Notes under the pieces: generated by a model | Seen by the model: the letters and a program-made list of their open reading frames with translations, nothing else | Told to the model about the DNA's origin: nothing | The model's database searches: none | Origin: Pseudomonas sp. 7P_10.2_Bac1 | Lineage (GTDB): Bacteria > Pseudomonadota > Gammaproteobacteria > Pseudomonadales > Pseudomonadaceae | NCBI RefSeq assembly: GCF_025465935.1 | Contig: NZ_JANLNV010000082.1 | Location: 186,001 to 250,000, forward strand | Direction of reading: 5' to 3' | Length of the DNA: 64,000 nt | In this document: in pieces, positions 16,727-23,925 of the stretch | How positions within the stretch are numbered: the stretch's first letter is position 1 | How the letters are laid out: each line of letters opens with the position of its first letter | Made by a program: the position numbers and the translations under genes

Positions 16727-17933
16727 GGGTCAGGCTCCCGAAGCGGCGTGGGTCAAATGGCGTGATGTCCAGTGAGGCAGGGCGGCCGAGAATGCGCTCG
16801 ACCAGCAGACGTGCGTAGGTCGGGCCCAGGGTAAACGCCGAGCCGCCAGTGGCGATGTAAATGCCGTGGCTTTTGGGCAGCTCGCCCAGCAGCGGCAACT
16901 GGTCTGAGACCAATGCCGTGGTGCCGGTCCAGACCCGCAGAATAGAGACCTTCTTCAGTTCCGGGACCACCGCCAGAGCGGCACTCATGTTGCCGGTCAA
17001 CGAGTTCAGCAACAGCTCGGGGCGGCGGTCGAGGTCGATAACCCCTTCGGTATGGCGCAAGCGTGCAGGCCAGCCGCCGCCGATAAGAATGTTGCCGTCA
17101 CCGGTTTGCTTGAGGGACAGGCGTCGCCCGGCGTGTTGAATCAGGTGGCTGATCATCGGTTGCGTGCGCACGGTGGTGGTCATGGTCAGTGCCACGGGGC
17201 TCACCGGCAGGCTGATACCCGCCATGGCGGCGACTCGGCCAGACCATGCGCCTGCGGTAATTGCCAATGTGCGTGCGCGGCATTCACTGCCGTCGCTAAA
17301 GTGCACGCGCCACACACCTTGTTCGTAATTCAATGCGCTGACCCCAAGGCCGCTATCAATACGCGCGCCAAGGCGGGCGGCTGCGGCGGCATAAGCGAGG
17401 ACGCAACGGCGCGGGTCGGCCTTGCCTTCTTTGGCGCAAAATGCGGCGCCCAGAATTCGTTCGCTGAGGTAGGGCGCGCGGCGGCGTACTTGCTCGCCGT
17501 CCAGCAGCTCTACCTCAAGGCCGCTGGCGCGTTCGAGGAGCACCTTCTGCTCAAGGGTTTTGAGTTGTTCAGAGCTCTCGGCAACCATAAACCCGCCGTG
17601 CTGGGAAACGCCGACCGGCATTCCCAGCTCCGCTTCCAGCCCTCTCCACGCGTGTTGCGCATCAAGGTGCAGAGGCATGGCCTCAGCCGCTTTGCGTGCG
17701 GCTTCGGGGCCGTTTTCAATCATCCGGTATTCGAGCTGAAAGTGCAGGCTGCCCGCATTCTGGCTGGACGCGGCACTGTTCAGTTGTGCGCGCTCGGCCA
17801 GGCGCACGCGGGCGCCGGCCTTTGCCAGGTAGTAGCTCACTGCGCTTCCCAGCAGACCGCCGCCGATCACCAGGCAGTCAAGCGTACCGGGTAGTTCAAC
17901 CTGTGCAGGCATGACAGTCATGGGGATGTTCAC
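16719..17933 (-). CDS. FAD-dependent amino acid oxidase-type beta subunit
   Basis: A 404-residue DAO-family flavoprotein. The FAD-binding fold lies near the N-terminus (CLVIGGGLLGSAVSYYLAKAG, about residues 20-40). The C-terminal GIYIATGGSAFTLGPTYARLL resembles glycine/D-amino-acid oxidase ends. In the heterotrimer this subunit holds the substrate site and oxidises a C-N bond to an imine. I use the GTG at 17933 because it overlaps the upstream stop (GTGA), a common coupling arrangement; the ATG at 17921 is also possible. It resembles hydroxyproline (LhpB-like) or opine oxidase beta subunits. Confidence 0.83.
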   Translation of the reverse strand: MNIPMTVMPAQVELPGTLDCLVIGGGLLGSAVSYYLAKAGARVRLAERAQLNSAASSQNAGSLHFQLEYRMIENGPEAARKAAEAMPLHLDAQHAWRGLEAELGMPVGVSQHGGFMVAESSEQLKTLEQKVLLERASGLEVELLDGEQVRRRAPYLSERILGAAFCAKEGKADPRRCVLAYAAAAARLGARIDSGLGVSALNYEQGVWRVHFSDGSECRARTLAITAGAWSGRVAAMAGISLPVSPVALTMTTTVRTQPMISHLIQHAGRRLSLKQTGDGNILIGGGWPARLRHTEGVIDLDRRPELLLNSLTGNMSAALAVVPELKKVSILRVWTGTTALVSDQLPLLGELPKSHGIYIATGGSAFTLGPTYARLLVERILGRPASLDITPFDPRRFGSLTLA

Positions 17934-18868
17934 TGTGGAGTCGGGTTGACGATTTCGATGCCCAGGCTGGTGAGTGTCGCCGCGACCGAAGCAATTTCAG
18001 TCGGGTTCAGCTCCAGCAATGGCCGGCGCACAAAGCCTGCCGGGACGCCGCGTAAACGCAGGGCTGTTTTGAGGATGGCCTGGGCGCTGCCGAAATTGCC
18101 GGCGAAGTCTTTGTTGAACCAGGCTTTCATGATGACGCGGTCGCGTTCGCCCAGCTCGATGGCGCGGGCTTTGTCGCCGATGCGAATCAGGTTCCAGAAA
18201 TCCGGATGATCACTGCCCAATACGCCGCCAGCCCCCATCAATCCATCGCCGTGTCCCATTGATACCAGGTCGGCGCCGAGCTGCGAGGTGGGCACATTGA
18301 AGTAGCGAACCTTGTCTGACAGCCGATACAGGCCGTCGAGGAACGACGCAAAATTGGGCGTGGAGTTTTTGATCGCGACGACGTTGTCGATATCGGCCAG
18401 ACGGTCCAGCAGATCGATGTCCATGTCCACCACGCAGCCCCTTGGCCAGTTGTAGATGCACATCGGCATGTCCGTCGCGTCGCTGACATCTTGATAGAAC
18501 TGCACCAGTTCGTTGGCGCTGGGCACTATATAAGGTGGCGGCGTCAGCAGGATGCCATCCAGGCCTGCGCGTTCGGCGGCACGGGCGTGGCGGATGGCTT
18601 CAGCGGCGGTGAAGGCATTGCAGCTGCCGATAACGGTCATGCGGCCGTCGATGGTGCGTGCAGATTCAGTGAACAACTGGGCCCGTTCGGCCTCGCTCAG
18701 GCTGAACCACTCGCCTGAAGTGCCCGCCAGCACCACGCCATGCATCCGCTCTTGAACATACCACTCAAGCTGGCCGGACAGACCGTTGAGGTCCAGGTCG
18801 CCTTCGCGTGTGAAGGGGGTGGTGATTGCCGGGATATAGCCGTACCAGTCGATATCGTTTCTGTTCAT
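17930..18868 (-). CDS. Dihydrodipicolinate synthase/NAL-family lyase or deaminase
   Basis: A 312-residue class I aldolase of the DapA superfamily. The Schiff-base Lys is in VAIKNST (Lys167), the catalytic Tyr in IYNWPRG (Tyr139), and the substrate carboxylate loop is GTSGEW (residues 49-54). True DapA has GTTGES and is usually about 290 residues, so this is a catabolic paralogue. In hydroxyproline pathways a family member deaminates pyrroline-4-hydroxy-2-carboxylate, and a similar role after the adjacent oxidase is plausible. It is first in the operon. I chose ATG 18868 over a TTG 6 bases upstream. Confidence 0.8.
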   Translation of the reverse strand: MNRNDIDWYGYIPAITTPFTREGDLDLNGLSGQLEWYVQERMHGVVLAGTSGEWFSLSEAERAQLFTESARTIDGRMTVIGSCNAFTAAEAIRHARAAERAGLDGILLTPPPYIVPSANELVQFYQDVSDATDMPMCIYNWPRGCVVDMDIDLLDRLADIDNVVAIKNSTPNFASFLDGLYRLSDKVRYFNVPTSQLGADLVSMGHGDGLMGAGGVLGSDHPDFWNLIRIGDKARAIELGERDRVIMKAWFNKDFAGNFGSAQAILKTALRLRGVPAGFVRRPLLELNPTEIASVAATLTSLGIEIVNPTPQ

Positions 18869-18896
18869 CTGCAAAACCTTCAGGTGGTCTCAAGTA

Positions 18897-19433
18897 TCAA
18901 GGGACCGGAGGCGTGATCGACATGATGATCTCCACTTCCTCCTGGCCTTCGTTCATGTATCGGTGTGCTGCACTTGCGTCGAATGTGATGCTTTCACCTG
19001 CGTTGATCCGGTGCGTGGTATCGCCTATCACCGCGCTGAGCGTGCCGCGGATGACGTAGACACTTTCGAGTGACGGGTGCGTCAGCGGGATCTCGGACGA
19101 GAACTGCCCCGGCTGAAAAATCGCCCGTAACACCTCCATTTGCCCGTTTCCACGGGTCAGGCGTTCATAGCTCACGCCACCTTTTGGGCCCATCAACGAG
19201 GTTCGCTCACCCGGGCGGCTGATCCACACGCTCGGGGCGCTCGGGTCGGAGAACAACGCCGACATCGATTCGCCGAACACATTGCTGAGCCTGCGCAGGG
19301 TCGTGAGGCTGGGCTCGGTCACTTCCCGTTCAATCTGGCTCAGCATCGTTGCAGACAACCCTGTCTCGCTGGCCAGGGCCCGCAATGACAATCCGCGTGA
19401 CACGCGCAATTCATTCAATCGTTTTCCAAGCAC
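18897..19433 (-). CDS. XRE-cupin transcriptional regulator
   Basis: A 178-residue regulator. An XRE helix-turn-helix occupies about residues 3-60 (LRALASETGLSATMLSQIER). A cupin sensor domain follows (about 105-175: HPSLESVYVIRGTLSAVIGD, INAGESITFDASAAHRY). This class often controls amino-acid or polyamine catabolism. It lies 28 bases upstream of the lyase gene on the same strand and may head that operon. It diverges from the DUF3311/symporter genes across a 248-base spacer full of ACTGCACA repeats, its probable binding site. Confidence 0.87.
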   Translation of the reverse strand: MLGKRLNELRVSRGLSLRALASETGLSATMLSQIEREVTEPSLTTLRRLSNVFGESMSALFSDPSAPSVWISRPGERTSLMGPKGGVSYERLTRGNGQMEVLRAIFQPGQFSSEIPLTHPSLESVYVIRGTLSAVIGDTTHRINAGESITFDASAAHRYMNEGQEEVEIIMSITPPVP

Positions 19434-19472
19434 GCTCTGTTACTCCAGGCGATAGATGTTTTTGTACGCTAA

Positions 19473-19524
19473 GACTGCACAAAAATCCACTTTTTTGTGC
19501 AGTCATAATGCACTTATAAAGTGC
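19473..19524. promoter_or_regulatory. Candidate operators of the XRE-cupin regulator
   Basis: A perfect inverted repeat, GACTGCACAAAA / 8 bases / TTTTGTGCAGTC, spans 19473-19504. A second palindrome, GCACTTATAAAGTGC, follows at 19510-19524. A third related pair (TTTTGTGC at 19634 and ACTGCACA at 19649) lies close to the divergent gene's start. The recurring ACTGCACA half-site in the divergent promoter region points to autoregulated control of both arms of the cluster. Confidence 0.6.
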
Positions 19525-19681
19525 GAGGCCATGTTTTTTGCACCGTTTTAGCGGTTTAAGCCAATAATTTCGGGGTTTTTAACCTTTCGGCCAGAAATAT
19601 TTTGACAGTTGAAAGCGTTGGCCTTAGGTTTCGTTTTGTGCGCTCTTACTGCACAGTGAAAAACAAAAAAGGTGATTGATC

Positions 19682-19972
19682 ATGATCGAACGAGCCTTAC
19701 CCTCAAGACCCGCCAGCGCCGTGAAGCGACCCTATTTATGGCTGCTCTGTTTACCGTTCATTTGGCAACTGGCGGCAGTGCCCTGGGCCAACGGTATTCA
19801 CTACACGCCTTTGGGGCTTCCGTTTCCAATGGTTTGGCAAATGCTGGGGGTGGTGTTTTCCAGCGGTGTATTCGCCTTCATTTTTCATCTGGATCGCCGG
19901 GCGGGCGTCGAAGAGGAAGAACAGGCTTTTTTGCAGGCTCAGACCCATTCAACCGTTGAGTCACATCCATGA
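19682..19972 (+). CDS. DUF3311 small membrane protein, symporter partner
   Basis: A 96-residue protein with two hydrophobic helices (about residues 17-35 and 47-70) and an acidic C-terminal tail. It fits the DUF3311/YhdT type, small subunits encoded just upstream of SSS-family symporters. Its stop overlaps the symporter start (ATGA), so the two are coupled. The ATG at 19682 is preferred because AAGGTG lies at the right distance; a TTG at 19676 is too close to it. Confidence 0.75.
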   Translation: MIERALPSRPASAVKRPYLWLLCLPFIWQLAAVPWANGIHYTPLGLPFPMVWQMLGVVFSSGVFAFIFHLDRRAGVEEEEQAFLQAQTHSTVESHP

Positions 19973-21462
19973 AGTTACTGATTGTAAGCCTTATTTTATT
20001 GATAGCGGTCATAGGCTCGATTGTATTTGGACGTGCCCGGCAGGCCCGCAAGCGCAGTCTGGCGGACTGGGCGGTGGGCGGGCGTAGCCTCGGCGGTTTG
20101 CTGTTCTGGTTTGTCAATGCGGGGGAAATCTACACGACGTTTGCGGTGTTCGGTATTGCCGGTTATGCCTGGGCATTGGGGGCTCCGGCGTATCTGGCCT
20201 TTTGCTCGGTGTCGTTGTCATACGCCATCGGCTATTGGCTGATGCCGAAAATATGGAAGGCCGGGCGCTTGCGAGGCCTGATCACTCAGGCTGATTTTTT
20301 TGCCAGCCGCTACGACTCACGCTGGCTGGGCATTGCCACAGGGGCTATCGGCATTGGTGCACTGATTGTCTACGTACAGATCCAACTGGTAAGCCTGGGG
20401 CTGATTGTTTCACTGACCTTCAACGGGGCGTTGTCCACCGCTGCATCGACAATTGTCGCGGGCTTCTTGATGGTGGCTTTCGTGCTGTTTGCCGGGTTGC
20501 GCTCCGCAGCGTTCGCAGCAGCGGTCAAAGATATCCTGATGATCGTTCTGGTCGTGGTGCTGGCCTGGACGGTGGCTGACGCCGTGGGGGCAAGCTCATT
20601 GTCCGATATCTTTGTAAAAGCCGAAGCGGCTCACCCAGGCATCGGAAAATTTCCGGGGATGGATCTGACGTCTCCGACAACGTCGGTCTGGCTAATCACC
20701 TCGGCCCTCAATATCGCCTTGGGTAACTGGGTCTTCCCGCACCTGTTTCAGGTGTCCTACTCAGCGAACAGCGCCACCTCAATCCGCCGCAACGCGATCT
20801 GGCAGCCGATTTACTCGCTGGCATTTGGCTTCATCATCCTGCTCGGCTTCGCCGCCCTGGTGGCAGGCACTCAGCCGCCTGACGGCAACATGAATGCGGT
20901 ATTGCTGCAGTTTGTGACGGATAAATACCCGCAATGGGTGATTGGCCTGCTGGCGGGCACCGGCTTCCTGTTGGCGCTGGCGCCTGGCTCGGTGCTGCTG
21001 CTGACGGCCGGCTCGATCTTCAGCCGCAACATCGTTGCGCCTTTCAAACCTGATCTGGGTGAAAAACAGTCGCTACGCCTGTCGCGCATCAGTGTCCTGG
21101 TCTTTGCGGCCATTGCGGTGGCCATCACCCTCACGCAAAAAGGCTCGCTGGTTTCAATTCTGCTGAGCGCCTATTCGGCGATCGGCATGTTGGCGCCCGG
21201 TGTGTTCCTCGGTTTTGTCTGGAAGCGCACCTCTGCAGTCGGTGTTGTCTGCGGGATCATTGCCGGTTTTATGGTGTTGATGTTGCCAGCGTCGAGCGCT
21301 TACCTGGGCGCAGCGTTGCCCAATTGGGAGCCTGGCCTGATCGCCATGCTGGTCAATGTGCTGGTAGTTGTCGGCGTTAGCCTGCTGACCCGTGCTCCCT
21401 CTGCGAGGCACCTGGAACTGGGGCTGCTGACATCTCCTGCAAGCCACTTAACTGCCCCATAA
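19969..21462 (+). CDS. Sodium:solute symporter (SSS family)
   Basis: A 497-residue membrane protein with about 13 helices. Family features are WAVGGRSLGGLLFWFVNAGE near the N-terminus, ITQADFFASRYDSRWLG, and the C-terminal LSAYSAIGMLAPGVFLGFVWKR. SSS proteins import amino acids, organic acids, pantothenate or polyols with sodium. Its place in the divergent half of the dehydrogenase cluster, coupled to DUF3311, suggests it imports the compound that the heterotrimeric dehydrogenase oxidises. Confidence 0.88.
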   Translation: MKLLIVSLILLIAVIGSIVFGRARQARKRSLADWAVGGRSLGGLLFWFVNAGEIYTTFAVFGIAGYAWALGAPAYLAFCSVSLSYAIGYWLMPKIWKAGRLRGLITQADFFASRYDSRWLGIATGAIGIGALIVYVQIQLVSLGLIVSLTFNGALSTAASTIVAGFLMVAFVLFAGLRSAAFAAAVKDILMIVLVVVLAWTVADAVGASSLSDIFVKAEAAHPGIGKFPGMDLTSPTTSVWLITSALNIALGNWVFPHLFQVSYSANSATSIRRNAIWQPIYSLAFGFIILLGFAALVAGTQPPDGNMNAVLLQFVTDKYPQWVIGLLAGTGFLLALAPGSVLLLTAGSIFSRNIVAPFKPDLGEKQSLRLSRISVLVFAAIAVAITLTQKGSLVSILLSAYSAIGMLAPGVFLGFVWKRTSAVGVVCGIIAGFMVLMLPASSAYLGAALPNWEPGLIAMLVNVLVVVGVSLLTRAPSARHLELGLLTSPASHLTAP

Positions 21463-21476
21463 GAGGAGTCACGTTC

Positions 21477-21989
21477 ATGAGTTTGTCTCTGATCGGTTTT
21501 CGTCGGGTTGATCACGCTTCCTGGACAGTTTCTGAGCTTGAGCCGGTCATTGCGTTTTACACGCAGGTCTTCGGGGCCCGGCTGCTGTACCAAATGGGGC
21601 CACTGGATGCGCAGCAAATGCCGCGCGATGCGGCAGGGCGCGATTGGACGGATACGCACCTGGGGATCGCGATGGCCCGTTTTAGCCTGGCGATGCTTGA
21701 GTTTGCCGATGGCTTCAAGGTAGAGCTGTTTCACTATGAGCGACCAGCCAGCGAAACCGAGACGCCGCTGAGCAGCAATCAGGTGGGCAGCCATCACTTG
21801 GGCATCGAAGTGGAGAATCTGGAAGAAGCTGCCCACGTATTAATAGCGCATGGCTGCACGGTGCTTGAGCGTATTGAAATGGATTCCGGTCCGACTGCGG
21901 GCAGCAGTTTTCGATACTTTCAGGACCCCTGGAAGAACATCTTTGAACTGGTCGAAACACAGGCATCAATCGCCGACACCCTTAATTAA
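21477..21989 (+). CDS. VOC-family (glyoxalase/dioxygenase-like) protein
   Basis: A 170-residue single-chain vicinal oxygen chelate protein with two beta-alpha-beta-beta-beta modules. Candidate metal ligands are His in FRRVDHASW (about residue 13), His in GSHHLGIEV (about 104) and Glu in KNIFELVE (about 160). It could be a lyase, isomerase, epimerase or dioxygenase. AAGAGGAGT precedes the ATG. It follows the symporter by 14 bases, so it probably belongs to the same operon and acts on a pathway intermediate. No closer assignment is possible. Confidence 0.75.
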   Translation: MSLSLIGFRRVDHASWTVSELEPVIAFYTQVFGARLLYQMGPLDAQQMPRDAAGRDWTDTHLGIAMARFSLAMLEFADGFKVELFHYERPASETETPLSSNQVGSHHLGIEVENLEEAAHVLIAHGCTVLERIEMDSGPTAGSSFRYFQDPWKNIFELVETQASIADTLN

Positions 21990-22003
21990 GATCGAGAATT
22001 AAC

Positions 22004-22408
22004 ATGAGCAGACGTGCAATCAACCCGGCTTCGATGTACCCCAGTGTGCACTTTGGTTTCTCCCACGCCGTTGAACAGCAACCGGGGCGAACCTTGCACC
22101 TGGCCGGTCAAGTGGCCTGGAATGCAAACGGTGAATTGATCGGAGCGGGCGATGTGCTGGCGCAAACCCGTCAAGTATTGAGCAACCTCAAAACTGTGTT
22201 GAATGCAGCCGGGGCAACCCCTGCTGATGTCGTGCGCTTGCGCACCTATGTGGCCAACCACACGCCGGATAACCTGGCGGCTATTTGTGCACTGATCAGC
22301 GAGTTTTATGACGGTGCAGAACCGGCAGCCAACACCTTTATTGGTGTTCAAGCCTTGGCGCTGCCAGACTTTTTAATTGAGATCGAAGCCACCGCCAGTC
22401 TCAATTAA
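22004..22408 (+). CDS. Rid-family protein, atypical (lacks the RidA arginine)
   Basis: A 134-residue Rid-superfamily protein. It has the fold signatures LHLAGQVAWNANGELIG and LRTYVANHT, and ends LIEIEATASLN. In the archetypal imine/enamine deaminase RidA an Arg precedes the SCVEV strand; here the matching stretch reads NTFIGVQAL, with no Arg. That places it outside the RidA group, among Rid proteins often found in catabolic operons. It may act on an imine formed by the dehydrogenase encoded nearby. It lies 14 bases after the VOC gene. Confidence 0.8.
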   Translation: MSRRAINPASMYPSVHFGFSHAVEQQPGRTLHLAGQVAWNANGELIGAGDVLAQTRQVLSNLKTVLNAAGATPADVVRLRTYVANHTPDNLAAICALISEFYDGAEPAANTFIGVQALALPDFLIEIEATASLN

Positions 22409-22536
22409 TAACCAGATTGTTATTTAATCCCCGGCTGTTATAGCCACCCCTGATGCCGCTCCCCTTTAGTGGGAGGACGTTTCCCTGTGGGCGGAGCGGC
22501 AGTGTTTTACCCACAATAATTAAACGAGCTACTACC

Positions 22537-23877
22537 ATGAAGATGATCACGTGGGGCGCCCTCGCGCTCGCTGTCAGTGCGAGTCCAATACACTATGCAT
22601 CGGCGGCGCCGTTTGTTTCCGATCAAGCGGATTCCAAAGGCTTTGTCGATGACAGTAAGTTTGATGTGTTAGTGCGTAGTTATTATTTCAATCGTAATAA
22701 AAAAGACGGTGCTGTCGATAACAAGGATTGGACGGGGGCTTTGCAGGGCGTTTTTAGTTCCGGTTTTACCCAAGGCACGGTCGGTTTCGGTATTGATGCG
22801 TTTGGCTATATGGGCTTAAAGCTTGATGGTCAGGACAAATACGCCGGGTCGGGTAACTTGACGACTACCACCAACAGCCTTGGCAAAGTCGATGGCAACC
22901 ACGACAGCTATGGCAAAAGTGGGGCGGCGCTCAAGGTGCGGGTCTCGAAAACCCAGCTGGAGGTCGGCGACATGCAGCCTTCCACCAGCCCTGTGTTCGC
23001 TGTGGGCGGCACGCGCATAACGCCGCAGACAGCCAGCGGTATCAGCCTGATGAGCAGTGAGGTCAGCGGGCTCGATCTGCAAGCCGGGCATTTCTACTCC
23101 AGCACCAGCCAGGACCGCACCAACCGTGACGGCAAGTTATGGGCAACTTATGCCGGGGTGAGCGCTAACAATGTTGATTTTGCCGGTGGTCAATATGCGA
23201 TTACTGATCAATTAAGTACTTCGTTATATACGTCCAGGCTGGAAGATATCTGGGACCAGTACTACGGCAACATCAACTACACCTTGCCGCTGGCGGACCG
23301 GCAAGCGTTGAATGTTGATATTAATTATTATCGGACCGTGGATGAGGGGCGTGCCAATGCGGGGGTGATTGATAACAATACTTACTCGTTAGCGCTGGCG
23401 TATTCATTTTTGTCCGCTCATAAACTGACATTGGCCTTCCAGAAAGTGAATGGCGATACACCGTTCGACTATATAGGGGTGGGTGACAATAACCGTGGGA
23501 GCAACTCCATGTTTCTCTCAAACTCCATTCAATATTCGGACTTTAATGGTCCCGGCGAGAAGTCCTGGCAACTGCGCTATGACTTGAACATGGCGTCTTA
23601 TGGTGTGCCGGGGCTGAGCTTTATGAGCCGCTATGCCACAGGCTCCGACATTGATGGCAGCCACACACCTGCCAACAGTCCCTATGCCGGGCTTTATGGC
23701 CCTGATGACAGGCATCACGAAACGAACCTTGAGGCCAAGTACGTGGTGCAAAGCGGCCCGGCCAAAGACCTGTCGATCCGCTTGCGTCAGGCATGGCACC
23801 GGGCAACTTCCACGCAGATCGACGGCAATGCAGACGAGTTTCGCCTGATCATCGATTACCCGTTGTCCATCCTCTAA
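22537..23877 (+). CDS. OprD-family outer-membrane porin
   Basis: A 446-residue precursor. The signal peptide runs MKMITWGALALAVSASPI to about ASA|APFVSDQ. The mature protein is an 18-strand-type OprD barrel beginning GFVDDSKFDVLVRSYYFNRN and ending DYPLSIL. OprD/Occ channels admit basic amino acids or carboxylates. Placed at the end of the catabolic cluster, this one probably admits its substrate across the outer membrane. The ORF extends upstream, but MKMITWG is the only start followed directly by a signal peptide. A hairpin follows the stop. Confidence 0.88.
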   Translation: MKMITWGALALAVSASPIHYASAAPFVSDQADSKGFVDDSKFDVLVRSYYFNRNKKDGAVDNKDWTGALQGVFSSGFTQGTVGFGIDAFGYMGLKLDGQDKYAGSGNLTTTTNSLGKVDGNHDSYGKSGAALKVRVSKTQLEVGDMQPSTSPVFAVGGTRITPQTASGISLMSSEVSGLDLQAGHFYSSTSQDRTNRDGKLWATYAGVSANNVDFAGGQYAITDQLSTSLYTSRLEDIWDQYYGNINYTLPLADRQALNVDINYYRTVDEGRANAGVIDNNTYSLALAYSFLSAHKLTLAFQKVNGDTPFDYIGVGDNNRGSNSMFLSNSIQYSDFNGPGEKSWQLRYDLNMASYGVPGLSFMSRYATGSDIDGSHTPANSPYAGLYGPDDRHHETNLEAKYVVQSGPAKDLSIRLRQAWHRATSTQIDGNADEFRLIIDYPLSIL

Positions 23878-23887
23878 GCCACAGGTC

Positions 23888-23910
23888 GCAGCCCCTTTGA
23901 CGGGGGCTGC
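23888..23910. terminator. Hairpin between convergent porin and receptor genes
   Basis: GCAGCCCC / TTTGAC / GGGGGCTGC forms a strong stem 10 bases past the porin stop. It lacks a long T-run but is well placed to end transcription from both sides. Confidence 0.65.
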
Positions 23911-23925
23911 TATTCATGTCGGCGC

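Noticed and set aside
17930-18868. Biosynthetic DapA (4-hydroxy-tetrahydrodipicolinate synthase)
   Set aside because: The substrate loop reads GTSGEW rather than GTTGES, the protein is longer, and its operon is oxidative and catabolic.
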